From SIG701 sp045577175 (lineage in GTDB: Bacteria > Bacillota > Clostridia > Oscillospirales > CAG-272): a stretch of 64,000 bases of DNA. Shown one piece after another: positions 1 through 8,365 of this stretch. Position numbers and translations under genes: made by a program. The first letter of the stretch is position 1. Each line of letters opens with the position of its first letter. Location of the stretch: positions 16,366-80,365 of the forward strand of contig JAZNHT010000054.1 in NCBI GenBank assembly GCA_045577175.1. Reading direction: 5' to 3'. The notes beneath the pieces are model-generated. The model ran no database searches. It saw only the letters and a list, made by a program, of their open reading frames with translations, and was not told the origin of the DNA.

Positions 1-1021
1 GGAATCGCTCATAGTAGTGCTTGATGCCTAAAAGAATCTTTTCCGTGTCCTCCATGTTCGGCTCATTGACCGTTACAGGCTGGAAACGGCGCTCCAAAGC
101 GGTATCCTTTTCAATATGCTTGCGATATTCTGTCAGTGTGGTGGCACCGATTACCTGCACTTCTCCGCGTGAGAGGGCGGGCTTCAGGATATTGGCAGCG
201 TTCATACTTCCCTCTGCATCCCCTGCCCCGACGATACTATGCACTTCATCAATCACAAGAATCACGTTTCCGGCAGCCTTTACGTCTCCGAGAAGTCCCA
301 ACATGCGTGACTCAAACTGACCGCGGAACTGCGTTCCCGCAACAAGCGATGTCATATCGACAAGGCAAACCTGACAGCCGCGCAAACGGTACGGAACATC
401 GTTCTCGGCGATCTTCTGTGCAAGAGCCTCCGCAATCGCCGTTTTGCCGACACCGGGCTCGCCGATCAGGCAGGGATTGTTTTTCTGACGACGGCAAAGA
501 ATCTGTATCACACGGTCAAGCTCGCGCTCGCGCCCGACAATACAGTCCAATTCCCCGTTTTTCGCACGCTCGGTCAGATTCCGGCAATACGTCGTGAGGT
601 ATTTATACTCTTTTTTCTTTTCCTTCTCGCCCTTTTCCTTCTGCGGCACTTTTTTACCGCGGGGGATCGAGCCAAGCTGCATCATCGGCATCGAGCCGAA
701 GAGCTTTCCGAAATCGATCGCAGGCGCACGGCTTTCCGTAAGCTGCTTCTCGTTATCGGAGGCATCTTTATCCTCCGAGGACTCGGCGTCCTCACCGTCT
801 GCTTCGTCGGATTCCGCATCGAGAATATTTTCCATCTCTGCATTCATGCGTTCGAGATCCTCATCCGACAGCCCCATTTTTTTAATAATCTCGTTAACGG
901 GGGCAATACCGAGCTCCTTTGCGCATTGAATGCATAAGCCGTCCTGCTTTGCCTCTCCGTTTTCGAGATGTGCCACAAAAACGACCGCGATTCTTTTTTT
1001 GCACCGCGAGCAAATAACCAT
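1..1021 (-). CDS. ATP-dependent Clp protease ATP-binding subunit (ClpE/ClpC-like), N-terminal part
   Basis: A AAA+ unfoldase that would feed substrates to ClpP; the C-terminal part lies beyond base 1. About 340 residues are visible. They start with a treble-clef-like Cys pair arrangement (CSRC at residues 4-7, CIQC about 25 residues later), as in ClpE. An acidic linker with E/D runs and a KEKGEKEKKK stretch follows. The first AAA+ domain has Walker A GEPGVGKT, Walker B VILVIDEVH, sensor IGATT and arginine-finger ALERRF. The start is the ATG at 1021; no better upstream in-frame start exists and its ribosome site is weak. It lies 70 bp downstream of the CvpA gene on the same strand. The zinc finger favours ClpE over ClpC, but without the second half the subfamily stays open. 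Confidence 0.88.
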   Translation of the reverse strand, partial: MVICSRCKKRIAVVFVAHLENGEAKQDGLCIQCAKELGIAPVNEIIKKMGLSDEDLERMNAEMENILDAESDEADGEDAESSEDKDASDNEKQLTESRAPAIDFGKLFGSMPMMQLGSIPRGKKVPQKEKGEKEKKKEYKYLTTYCRNLTERAKNGELDCIVGRERELDRVIQILCRRQKNNPCLIGEPGVGKTAIAEALAQKIAENDVPYRLRGCQVCLVDMTSLVAGTQFRGQFESRMLGLLGDVKAAGNVILVIDEVHSIVGAGDAEGSMNAANILKPALSRGEVQVIGATTLTEYRKHIEKDTALERRFQPVTVNEPNMEDTEKILLGIKHYYERF

Positions 1022-1091
1022 AATATATAAACCTGATAACCGCCGAGTGCGGTTCCTTTCTGTGCGTAAGAATTGTGCGTAATATCCCGGG

Positions 1092-1817
1092 TCAGCCTAT
1101 CACCATGCGGAGAATATTGGCAAGACCGTCGTTTGCAAAAAATTTAAGGATAACGGTGTTTTCGATCAGCGAGCTGTTGAACATTTCCGGCGAAATCGAG
1201 GACATTGCGTTAATGAAAATCACCGAAAGAGCACTGAGCACCCACGCCCACAAAAAAGCACTGACGACACCGACAATCAGACCGAGAACAGTATTCGCGG
1301 TCTTCAAAACGGGAAGATGGAAGATGAGATCAAGAACCCACATCAGTATTTTCAGAACGAGAAGCGAAGCGACAAAGAGCACCAAAAACGAGACTACGCC
1401 CGCGATTGCAGCAGCAACGGGTCCCGCAATCCTGTCGGCAAGTGCCTGCACGCTTTCCTCACTTGCGTTTGCGCCCGGATTGAATGCTTGTTCCAATTCA
1501 TTCGCATTCACGCCGTAACGATCAAGAATCTGTTTGAACGACTCGGGCATATCGCGGAAAAGCCGACTCAGATCGTACGTTCCTTCGCTGCTCTTTGTAA
1601 GAGAGGCAATTGTGTCGGAAATGCCGTCACTGATTCCCTCGATAACAGCTGTATTTTCAATATACGGGGAAACGGAGGGAGTAAATGCAAACGCGACAAA
1701 CAAAGCCGCGATAAGTGTACAAACACCCATAATCGACTTCACGAATCCGCGCTTTGCACCCATAACGATAACAAGAATGGCGACAACAAGAATAACAGCA
1801 TCAAAAATCAAACTCAT
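1092..1817 (-). CDS. CvpA family membrane protein
   Basis: A 241-residue hydrophobic protein of the CvpA/colicin V production family. These inner-membrane proteins are linked to envelope homeostasis, but their biochemical role is unsettled. Two N-terminal membrane segments (about 3-20 and 26-46) carry the family hallmark G-x-x-RGF (GAKRGFVKSIMG) just after the first. A loop of about 85 residues follows, then two more segments (about 134-160 and 178-205). I chose the ATG at 1817 over longer in-frame starts because GGAGGTC sits 6 bases upstream and the family begins this way. It lies between the DUF5711-like gene and the Clp gene, probably co-transcribed. Confidence 0.85.
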   Translation of the reverse strand: MSLIFDAVILVVAILVIVMGAKRGFVKSIMGVCTLIAALFVAFAFTPSVSPYIENTAVIEGISDGISDTIASLTKSSEGTYDLSRLFRDMPESFKQILDRYGVNANELEQAFNPGANASEESVQALADRIAGPVAAAIAGVVSFLVLFVASLLVLKILMWVLDLIFHLPVLKTANTVLGLIVGVVSAFLWAWVLSALSVIFINAMSSISPEMFNSSLIENTVILKFFANDGLANILRMVIG

Positions 1818-1837
1818 AATTGACCTCCGTATAAGTA

Positions 1838-3046
1838 TTAATGATTTGTTTGTTCGGCAGGAAGTGCCGTCTGGGCGCCGGACGAAAAGCAAAACACAGG
1901 CACACCGCCGATCTCGCAAAGAGAAAGAAGATTTCCTGTATAAGATGCCATCTTGGTGAGAGCACCTGAGGCGTCCGTGTACCAAACGGAATTTTGATCC
2001 GACACATACGCAGTCCTTACGCCGTCAGAAGCATATACCGCAGTAATCTTTTCGCTTGTAGCTGTTTCGGACAAAACGGTGCCGTCTGACGAAATCACGT
2101 AGATACGGCTTGTGCTTCCGAGCGTATCCTCCCTACAGGCAACGACCACACGGGACGCAGAAAAATCCATAGCGGTAAGCATTGTGTCATCGAAAGAAAA
2201 TACAGACTTTTCCGTACCGTCCCGATCGTAAAGGTGTACTCCGCCGTCAGTTACAACAGCGAGCGTTCCGTCAGAAAGATACGAAACACACAACGGAAGC
2301 GTTTTTCCAAGAGGAATATCCATTGTGTCCGTAGTCCCTGCCTTGCAAAGTGTCAGGACGCCGTCAAGGGATGAATGTGCAGACACAACACTCAAAATAG
2401 CAAGCTGTTCGCCACTCTTGCTGACCGCAATATCCGTCACGTACGTGTCACGATAGTAGCGTGCAATCTCACGGAACGAATCACTGTACAATGTCACGGT
2501 GTATTTTGAATCCTGTGCACGGGACGCGATCGCGTATACGCCGCTGTCGCTCATTGCCGCGCACTGAATCGGGCTTTCTGTTTCTCCGAAAGAAACGGCG
2601 GCGAGCGTTGTATAGATTGAATATGCAGTCCCTCCTGCATCATAGAGGAGAAGATATTTTTCACCGACTTCAACCACGGGAGAAACACACGCCGTTGTTT
2701 CGTAGAGAGTTCGCGCGCCTGCGGCGTTATAAAATGAAATTTCCGACACGCCTGCTACCACAAGCTCTCCTTTGAAGGAGGAAAAGGATCGGTTTTGACG
2801 TTCTTCATACACCACAGAAGTAAAACCGCCGTCTGAAGCGGCTGAAACGTTAAAATCACGCAAGAGATACATCAGATTTTCATGTGTGATATTTTCACGG
2901 TTAATTGTCAGCGTCAAAATCAGATACAGTGTGAAAACAAGCAGGAGAACCCATTTGGCGACACGGTATTTTTGTGCAACGCGCATGTAATACGTGTTGT
3001 ACCGATCCGGCGTAATCGTTTCGGGCGTGCGGATTTGTTTGTCCAC
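1838..3046 (-). CDS. DUF5711-like membrane-anchored beta-propeller protein
   Basis: A 402-residue protein of unknown function. It has a short cytoplasmic N-terminus, one membrane segment at about 32-48 (WVLLLVFTLYLILTL) and an extracytoplasmic domain of repeated beta-rich units with alternating hydrophobic and Ser/Thr/Asp residues (for example YSDSFREIARYYRD, VHLYDRDGTEKSVFSFDD). This suggests a WD40/PQQ-like propeller. It resembles the Clostridia family DUF5711; that assignment is from memory of the family's look. The start is GTG at 3046 with AAGGAGA upstream. It sits between truA and cvpA on one strand with short gaps. A role in the envelope is inferred only from topology. Confidence 0.65.
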   Translation of the reverse strand: MDKQIRTPETITPDRYNTYYMRVAQKYRVAKWVLLLVFTLYLILTLTINRENITHENLMYLLRDFNVSAASDGGFTSVVYEERQNRSFSSFKGELVVAGVSEISFYNAAGARTLYETTACVSPVVEVGEKYLLLYDAGGTAYSIYTTLAAVSFGETESPIQCAAMSDSGVYAIASRAQDSKYTVTLYSDSFREIARYYRDTYVTDIAVSKSGEQLAILSVVSAHSSLDGVLTLCKAGTTDTMDIPLGKTLPLCVSYLSDGTLAVVTDGGVHLYDRDGTEKSVFSFDDTMLTAMDFSASRVVVACREDTLGSTSRIYVISSDGTVLSETATSEKITAVYASDGVRTAYVSDQNSVWYTDASGALTKMASYTGNLLSLCEIGGVPVFCFSSGAQTALPAEQTNH

Positions 3047-3075
3047 GTCAAACAGTCTCCTTTCCTGATTTTTGT

Positions 3076-3870
3076 TTATTCACAGAGCCATTGAATATCG
3101 CGGTTATATGAAACGCGCGAAAGATACAAACCGCAAGGCGGTGCGGTAAAGCCCGAAAGTTTCCGATCACCGGTCACAAGTGCTTTCAAAATCTGCGCAG
3201 GTGTGCGGCTGCCGTATGCCACCTCCAGAAGTGTACCTGTCATAATCCGCACCATATTGTACAAAAAGCCGTCCGCCTCCACGCGGTAGCGGATCAATCC
3301 GTCCGTATCGCGGCTGACCGAAGCGTTAAATACCGTGCGCACGGGATCGGTGATTTTCGATCCTGTCGCCATGAAAGCAGCAAAATTGTGTTTGCCGCAA
3401 AACAAAGCGGCGCATTCGTTCATTTTGTCAACGGCATCGCTTGTAATACTCCGCACGGAATGATACGCTCGTCCATCCAAAAAAGGATCGCGGCACGGCG
3501 TATCGTAGATGCGGTATTCGTACTCCTTGGAGCGAACGTCATACCGCGGATGAAAATCGTCCGGCACAGAAGCCGCCGCTGTGATTGCAATATCATCCGG
3601 CAGGCAGGTGTTGACGGCGCGGTGGATTTTTCCGGGCGGAATCAGGCACCAATTCTCCGCATACGGTACGGAATGCGGGGCAACCGTCGCGCAAAATCCG
3701 AGTGCATGAACGCCGCTGTCTGTCCGACTGCATCCCGTGACATCGCACGGAAATCCAAACAGATTCGTAAAGGCGGAAGTCAGCACGTTCTGCACGGCAC
3801 GTCCGTCCGGCTGTGACTGAAATCCGCAGTATGCGGCACCGTTATAGCGAATCTTCAACAAAATTTTCAT
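3076..3870 (-). CDS. truA: tRNA pseudouridine(38-40) synthase TruA
   Basis: Isomerises uridines 38-40 of the tRNA anticodon arm to pseudouridine. The 264 residues match the family length. The N-terminal KILLKIRYNGAAYCGFQ block and the catalytic motif GCSRTDSGVHALG (Asp nucleophile in RTDSGV, residue about 52) are present. So are the later RSKEYEYRIYD and FLYNMVRIMTGTLLEVA motifs. The start ATG at 3870 lies 6 bp after the ecfT stop, so it is probably translated from the same message. The ecfA-ecfA-ecfT-truA order is typical of Firmicutes. Confidence 0.97.
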   Translation of the reverse strand: MKILLKIRYNGAAYCGFQSQPDGRAVQNVLTSAFTNLFGFPCDVTGCSRTDSGVHALGFCATVAPHSVPYAENWCLIPPGKIHRAVNTCLPDDIAITAAASVPDDFHPRYDVRSKEYEYRIYDTPCRDPFLDGRAYHSVRSITSDAVDKMNECAALFCGKHNFAAFMATGSKITDPVRTVFNASVSRDTDGLIRYRVEADGFLYNMVRIMTGTLLEVAYGSRTPAQILKALVTGDRKLSGFTAPPCGLYLSRVSYNRDIQWLCE

Positions 3871-3876
3871 ACGCGA

Positions 3877-4701
3877 TCACCATGCGAGCGCGTATCCGCC
3901 CAAGCGATTCAAAAACACGATGGCGGTGCCAAGCAGAACAACTGTGGCACAAAAAAGGTAATCCTTCGCCGTGGCGTGCAGGATGTTCATGCGTGTTCTT
4001 CCCTCTCCGCCTGTATAACAGCGGCACTCCATTGCCGTGGCAAGCTCCTCTGCACGGCGGAAAGCGGATAGAAACAAAGGTACGAGAATCGGCACGAGTG
4101 CTTTCGCTCGCTGGATCAGCGATCCGGTTGAAAAATCCGCACCGCGCGCCTTCTGGGCGTTCATGATCTTCTGCGTTTCCTCAATCAGAGTCGGGATAAA
4201 GCGAAGCGCAATCGTCATCATCATGGAAAATTCATGCACGGGAAGACGCAGAACCTTCAGCGGCGCTAAAAGCTGCTCCAGACCGTCCGTAAGAGCGATC
4301 GGGGTAGTTGTGTACGTCATGAGAATCGAGGTGCCGACGAGCAGAATAATGATCCGCAAAGCGATCATCACCGCGTTGAGAATCCCCTCAAGATAAATGT
4401 GGATAAATCCGAAGGAAACAAGCTCTGTCTCACCCTTGATCCAGAAAATATTGATAACGGAGGTAAACAAAATGATAAAGGTCAACGCCTTCATGCCGCG
4501 CGCGATAATGCGCGGTGAGATTCCCGAAACGAGAACAAGCGCGAGCGCGGACAGAATCAGAAGCCCGAATGCAAAAAGATTCTTTGCAAGAAAAATAACA
4601 ACGATAAACAGAATCGAAGCAACGATTTTCATGCGCGGATCCATGCGGTGGAGGATGGAATTACCTTCGCAGTACTGACCGAAGGAGACGTTAAGATTCA
4701 C
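3877..4701 (-). CDS. ecfT: Energy-coupling factor transporter transmembrane protein EcfT
   Basis: The scaffold subunit of group II ECF vitamin/metal importers; it couples two ATPases to interchangeable S components. 274 residues, opening with the family block GQYCEGNSILHRMDPRMKI, then about five membrane segments and a cytoplasmic helical part. The first coupling motif (QKARGADF) is canonical. The second, normally AMEARGY, reads AMECRCY here: the Arg is kept but the flanking Ala and Gly are Cys. I chose the GTG at 4701 because GAGGAGGTGGG precedes it; it overlaps the upstream ATPase gene by 11 bp. No S component is encoded nearby, as usual for shared ECF modules. Confidence 0.93.
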   Translation of the reverse strand: MNLNVSFGQYCEGNSILHRMDPRMKIVASILFIVVIFLAKNLFAFGLLILSALALVLVSGISPRIIARGMKALTFIILFTSVINIFWIKGETELVSFGFIHIYLEGILNAVMIALRIIILLVGTSILMTYTTTPIALTDGLEQLLAPLKVLRLPVHEFSMMMTIALRFIPTLIEETQKIMNAQKARGADFSTGSLIQRAKALVPILVPLFLSAFRRAEELATAMECRCYTGGEGRTRMNILHATAKDYLFCATVVLLGTAIVFLNRLGGYALAW

Positions 4702-5587
4702 GCTTTCCCACCTCCTCGGCATATTCTGCGAGACGTGCCGCGGCATATTTCACCGTATAGATGTCTCTGCCAATATCAACACCGCGTTTCGCAAGTGCGG
4801 CGGCGACGTGCGTGATCTGCGGCACGTCAAGACCGATCGGCAGAAGCTCATCATATCTGCTGAACACCTCAGCACAGGTGCCGTCCATCAGAATTTTCCC
4901 CTCTGCCATAACAAGAACACGGTCGCAGTACATCGCCATGTCCTCCATGCTGTGGCTGACAATGATGACGGACGTTCCGCTTTCCTTCTGATACTCCTTG
5001 ATACTGCCGAGAATCTCAAGCCGTCCGCCCGGATCAAGACCTGCCGCAGGTTCATCCAGAACAAGCAGCTCGGGACGCATGGCGATCACGCCGGCAAGTG
5101 CGGCGCGGCGCTTCTGTCCGCCCGAAAGATCAAACGGGGACTTATCAAGCAAGGCTTCATCCAGTCCGGCAAACCGTGCGGCTTCTGACACACGGGCATC
5201 AATTTCCTCGCGTGTCATGCCCATATTCTTCGGTCCGAAAGCAATGTCGGCACGCACCGTCTCGTCGAAAAGCTGATACTCGGGGTACTGCATAACAAGA
5301 CCGACCTTAAAACGGACATCACGGATCTTTTTGGGATTCTCCCAAATATCCGTGCCGTCAAGGATAACCTGTCCCGCGCTCGGCTTCAGAATACCGTTGA
5401 GAAGCTGGACAAGCGTGGATTTACCGCTGCCCGTATGCCCCATGATGCCGATCATCTGCGATCCGCCGAGGGTTATGGATATATCATCCAGCGCACGGAC
5501 AGCGTAAGGTCCTCCGTCGCCGTATGTGAATGAAACGTTTTTCAGTTCAACCTGAGCCATTGTAAGTGTGCCACGGCACCGAAGCAC
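4691..5587 (-). CDS. ecfA2: Energy-coupling factor transporter ATP-binding protein EcfA2
   Basis: One of the two ATPases of the ECF module. Counted from the internal Met of MAQVELKNVSF it has Walker A GHTGSGKST (41-49), the Q-loop region VMQYPEYQLF, signature LSGGQKRR (145-152), Walker B LLVLDEP and the ECF-type AAGLDP. Two starts are possible. The ATG at 5560 matches the family N-terminus but has no visible ribosome site. The GTG at 5587 adds nine residues and has AAAGGA 8 bases upstream, so I used it. It follows the second ATPase gene and overlaps ecfT. Confidence 0.93.
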   Translation of the reverse strand: MLRCRGTLTMAQVELKNVSFTYGDGGPYAVRALDDISITLGGSQMIGIMGHTGSGKSTLVQLLNGILKPSAGQVILDGTDIWENPKKIRDVRFKVGLVMQYPEYQLFDETVRADIAFGPKNMGMTREEIDARVSEAARFAGLDEALLDKSPFDLSGGQKRRAALAGVIAMRPELLVLDEPAAGLDPGGRLEILGSIKEYQKESGTSVIIVSHSMEDMAMYCDRVLVMAEGKILMDGTCAEVFSRYDELLPIGLDVPQITHVAAALAKRGVDIGRDIYTVKYAAARLAEYAEEVGKRES

Positions 5588-5628
5588 CGTGAGAATCCTT
5601 TCGCAAAATGTCTGTCAGTCCGCGTCCG

Positions 5629-6501
5629 TCAATTACGGATCGCGGCTGCGATTTCCTCAGCACATTCGTCGGGGTCAAAAATGTCGAGACGGACGTCGTA
5701 TCCACTCTTTTTCATGTGATATAGCAACTCCGTTGTCTGCGGAACGTCCAGCCGTACATTCCAAAGCGTTTCCGGCTGACTGAACACCTCGGAAGGCGTG
5801 CCGTCAAGCAGAGTTTTACCGCCGTCCATCACGACAACGCGATCCGCGCGCACGGCTTCGTTCATATAGTGCGTGATGTGGAGAACCGTAATATTCTCCT
5901 CCCGATTCAGCCGTTCGATCGTATCCATGACCTCACGCCGACCGGCAGGATCGAGCATCGCGGTACTCTCGTCGAAAATGATACAGCGGCGGCGCATGGC
6001 GATAATACCTGCAATTGCCACACGCTGCTTCTGACCGCCGGAGAGATTATGCGGCGCATGACGCGCGTATTTTGTCATGCCGACCATTTCGAGTGCTTCA
6101 TCGACACGGCGGCGGATTTCGGCAGACGGAAGCCCGAGATTTTCGGGACCGAATGCCACATCCTCCTCGACAACGGTTGCAACGATCTGGTTGTCGGGGT
6201 TCTGAAACACCATGCCGACCTTACGGCGTGCGTCCAGTACATCCCCCTCCGTAATATCCTCGGCGGACATATTTTTGCCGTCAATCCACACACTTCCGCT
6301 GTCGGGCATGAGAATGAGGCTCATCATTTTCGCAAGCGTGGATTTTCCCGATCCGTTATGACCGAGAATCGACACAAACGAACCCTCCTCAATGGAGAGA
6401 TTGACGTTTGTGAGTGCGTTTTTCGGCGTCTCGCCTTCATCGGTCGGATACGCAAAGGACAAGTCCCGTATTTCGATAATCGGCGGTTTCTTTTCGCTCA
6501 T
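5629..6501 (-). CDS. ecfA1: Energy-coupling factor transporter ATP-binding protein EcfA1
   Basis: Second ATPase of the ECF core, 290 residues. Walker A GHNGSGKST (47-55), Q-loop VFQNPDNQIV (99-108; the FQNPDNQ form is typical of EcfA1), signature LSGGQKQR (153-160), Walker B CIIFDEST (173-180) and switch His in VLHITHYMNEA. The ATG at 6501 overlaps the stop of the upstream methyltransferase gene by 4 bp, with GGAGGCAAATA before it. The paired heterodimer (EcfA1 here, EcfA2 next) is the standard arrangement. Confidence 0.95.
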   Translation of the reverse strand: MSEKKPPIIEIRDLSFAYPTDEGETPKNALTNVNLSIEEGSFVSILGHNGSGKSTLAKMMSLILMPDSGSVWIDGKNMSAEDITEGDVLDARRKVGMVFQNPDNQIVATVVEEDVAFGPENLGLPSAEIRRRVDEALEMVGMTKYARHAPHNLSGGQKQRVAIAGIIAMRRRCIIFDESTAMLDPAGRREVMDTIERLNREENITVLHITHYMNEAVRADRVVVMDGGKTLLDGTPSEVFSQPETLWNVRLDVPQTTELLYHMKKSGYDVRLDIFDPDECAEEIAAAIRN

Positions 6502-7409
6502 TTATTTGCCTCCGTGATCGTGTCACGTCTCTGCCAGCGCGCGCTCGCACCTGCCGGAAGACACAGTCCGCTTTCCGTAACGGGCAGACCGAGCTCGCCT
6601 GTTGTAAGATCGCCGATAGATGCCTGCGGCATAAGCGTCATAAGCATATATCCCATCGAAGCCGGAGAGAGTCCCGTGGTATACGAATTGATGAGGAAGA
6701 ACAAAGGCTTGTCCGTCAGAATCTGCGTAACGAGCGCGATGAGATCATACGCGCATTCCTCCAGTTTCCATACTTCCCCGTTCGGACCGCGCCCGTAGGA
6801 CGGCGGATCCATAATAATGCCGTCGTAACGGTTGCCGCGGCGGATTTCACGCTCCACGAATTTGCGGCAATCGTCTACGATATAGCGCACAGGCGCATCA
6901 CCAAGACCGGACAGACGCAGATTTTCCTTCGCCGCATTTACCATGCCCTTGGACGCATCAACGTGGACAACGGCGGCACCCGCTTTGGCCGCAGCGGCAG
7001 TCGCACCGCCCGTATAGGCAAACAGATTCAAAACCTTCGGCTGATAGGACGGCTCCTTCTTGCGCGCAGTGCGCAGAATTTCGGAAAACCAATCCCAGTT
7101 GACCGCCTGCTCGGGGAAAAGACCCGTGTGTTTGAATCCCATCGGACGGAGCTTGAACGTAAGATCACGATAAGAAATATTCCAATCCTCGGGCATTTTG
7201 GAAACAACCCAGCTACCGCCGCCGCTTTTGGAGCGTCGGTATACGCCGTGCGCTTTTTTCCAAAGCGGGTGTCTGCGCTGTGAGTGCCAGATCACCTGCG
7301 GATCGGGACGGACAAGGATATATTCGCCCCATCTTTCCAAACGCTCCCCATCGGAAGCGTCAAGCAGTTCATAATCGATCCAAGAGTCATTCTGAAACAT
7401 AGATTTCAC
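6498..7409 (-). CDS. Class I SAM-dependent methyltransferase, RlmI/RlmK-like
   Basis: A 303-residue Rossmann-type methyltransferase most like the 23S rRNA methyltransferases RlmI/RlmK. SAM-binding motif VLNLFAYTGGATAAAAKAGA spans about 126-145, with an acidic VHVDASKG loop after it. The catalytic-type block IIMDPPSYGRGPNGEVWKLE lies at about 198-217. The N-terminal PUA domain of RlmI is absent, so the substrate (rRNA guanine, cytosine, or another nucleic acid) cannot be set. The GTG start at 7409 overlaps the ruvC stop (GTGA), implying coupled translation. The neighbouring ECF genes have no evident functional tie. Confidence 0.82.
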   Translation of the reverse strand: MKSMFQNDSWIDYELLDASDGERLERWGEYILVRPDPQVIWHSQRRHPLWKKAHGVYRRSKSGGGSWVVSKMPEDWNISYRDLTFKLRPMGFKHTGLFPEQAVNWDWFSEILRTARKKEPSYQPKVLNLFAYTGGATAAAAKAGAAVVHVDASKGMVNAAKENLRLSGLGDAPVRYIVDDCRKFVEREIRRGNRYDGIIMDPPSYGRGPNGEVWKLEECAYDLIALVTQILTDKPLFFLINSYTTGLSPASMGYMLMTLMPQASIGDLTTGELGLPVTESGLCLPAGASARWQRRDTITEANK

Positions 7410-7939
7410 CGTTTTTGTTTGGAGATTCCGCCGATTTTCGTCGGGCGGTTGAAGTATTGACCGATCGCGGATGCACCGGTGTGTCCGTGACAGATCGCAA
7501 TAGCGAGAGCGTCGGCCGTGTCGTCGGGCTTCGGCGGCGCGCTCAGTCCGAGAAGCATCGTCACCATGGAGATGACCTGCTGCTTTTCCGCTTTTCCGTA
7601 TCCGACAACCGCCTGCTTCACCTGCATGGGCGTGTACTCGAAAACGGGGATGCCGTGCTTATTCGCACAGAGCAGGATGACACCGCGCGCTTCGGCAACA
7701 ACGATACCTGTTGTGATATTGGAGGTGAAGAACAATTCCTCCACGGCGATTGCGTCCGGCTTATATTTTTCGATGATCGCGGAGAGCTTGTCATATATTT
7801 GGGCAAGGCGGTCATCGACAGCCTCACCGGCTTTCGTCTGCACCGATCCGTACGCGACAGGCGTAAATCGTGAACCTGCGTACGAAAGCACGCCCCATCC
7901 TACGATGGCAAGCCCGGGATCTATCCCGAGAATCGTCAT
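7406..7939 (-). CDS. ruvC: Crossover junction endodeoxyribonuclease RuvC
   Basis: Resolves Holliday junctions after RuvAB branch migration. 177 residues; the metal-binding acidic residues are recognisable as D7 (GIDPG), E67 (AVEELFF), D140 and D143 (PDDTADALAIAICH), the RNase H-like fold quartet. It is first in a minus-strand unit with a consensus promoter at about 7992-8020. ruvA and ruvB are 3 kb away on the other strand, so the resolvasome genes share a region but not a transcript. Confidence 0.97.
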   Translation of the reverse strand: MTILGIDPGLAIVGWGVLSYAGSRFTPVAYGSVQTKAGEAVDDRLAQIYDKLSAIIEKYKPDAIAVEELFFTSNITTGIVVAEARGVILLCANKHGIPVFEYTPMQVKQAVVGYGKAEKQQVISMVTMLLGLSAPPKPDDTADALAIAICHGHTGASAIGQYFNRPTKIGGISKQKR

Positions 7940-7991
7940 ACAAACCTCCCTGCACGGCTAAGTCAGTGCCGATAACATATCTAATCAGTTT

Positions 7992-8020
7992 ATTATACCA
8001 CACTATTCTGCATAAGTCAA
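7992..8020 (-). promoter_or_regulatory. Sigma-A promoter of ruvC and the downstream minus-strand genes
   Basis: On the minus strand: TTGACT, 17-bp spacer, TATAAT. It lies about 50 bp upstream of the ruvC ATG and diverges from the DUF951 promoter. Confidence 0.8.
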
Positions 8021-8085
8021 AACCATTTCATGAAATTCAGAATAATTTCACATAATATTTCTTTATTTTTCCTATCCGAATAGGA

Positions 8086-8114
8086 TTTACAAATGCTATA
8101 AGATATGTTATAAT
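8086..8114 (+). promoter_or_regulatory. Sigma-A promoter of DUF951-yfhO-ruvAB-radC
   Basis: TTTACA, 17-bp spacer, TATAAT, ending about 38 bp before the first start codon. With the ruvC promoter it forms a divergent control region of about 210 bp. Confidence 0.8.
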
Positions 8115-8152
8115 GTATACAGTATGTCAATTTTACCCGTAAGGAGGCACAG

Positions 8153-8365
8153 ATGAACAATATCCCTGTCATTCGTGTCGGTGATACGCTTGAAATGAAA
8201 AAGCCGCACCCGTGCGGTTCGAAATTGTTTACGGTTCTGCGCATCGGCAGCGATATTCGTATCGAATGTCTCGGATGCCGACGGGATATGGTGCTCCCGC
8301 GGCTGAAAATTGAAAAGTCAATCAAAAAAATTATTTCCGCGGAGGAAAATCATGCAAAACGATAA
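8153..8365 (+). CDS. DUF951 domain-containing protein
   Basis: A 70-residue protein of a small, well-conserved Firmicute family without a proven function. The family core is clear: VGDTLEMKKPHPCGS, then VLRIGSDIRIECLGCRRD and MVLPR, a beta-rich fold with three conserved Cys that could bind zinc. AAGGAGG precedes the ATG. The 3' end overlaps the next gene by 14 bp, so the two are co-translated. In other Firmicutes this family often sits near chromosome-maintenance or membrane genes. A nucleic-acid-binding role would be a guess. Confidence 0.88.
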   Translation: MNNIPVIRVGDTLEMKKPHPCGSKLFTVLRIGSDIRIECLGCRRDMVLPRLKIEKSIKKIISAEENHAKR

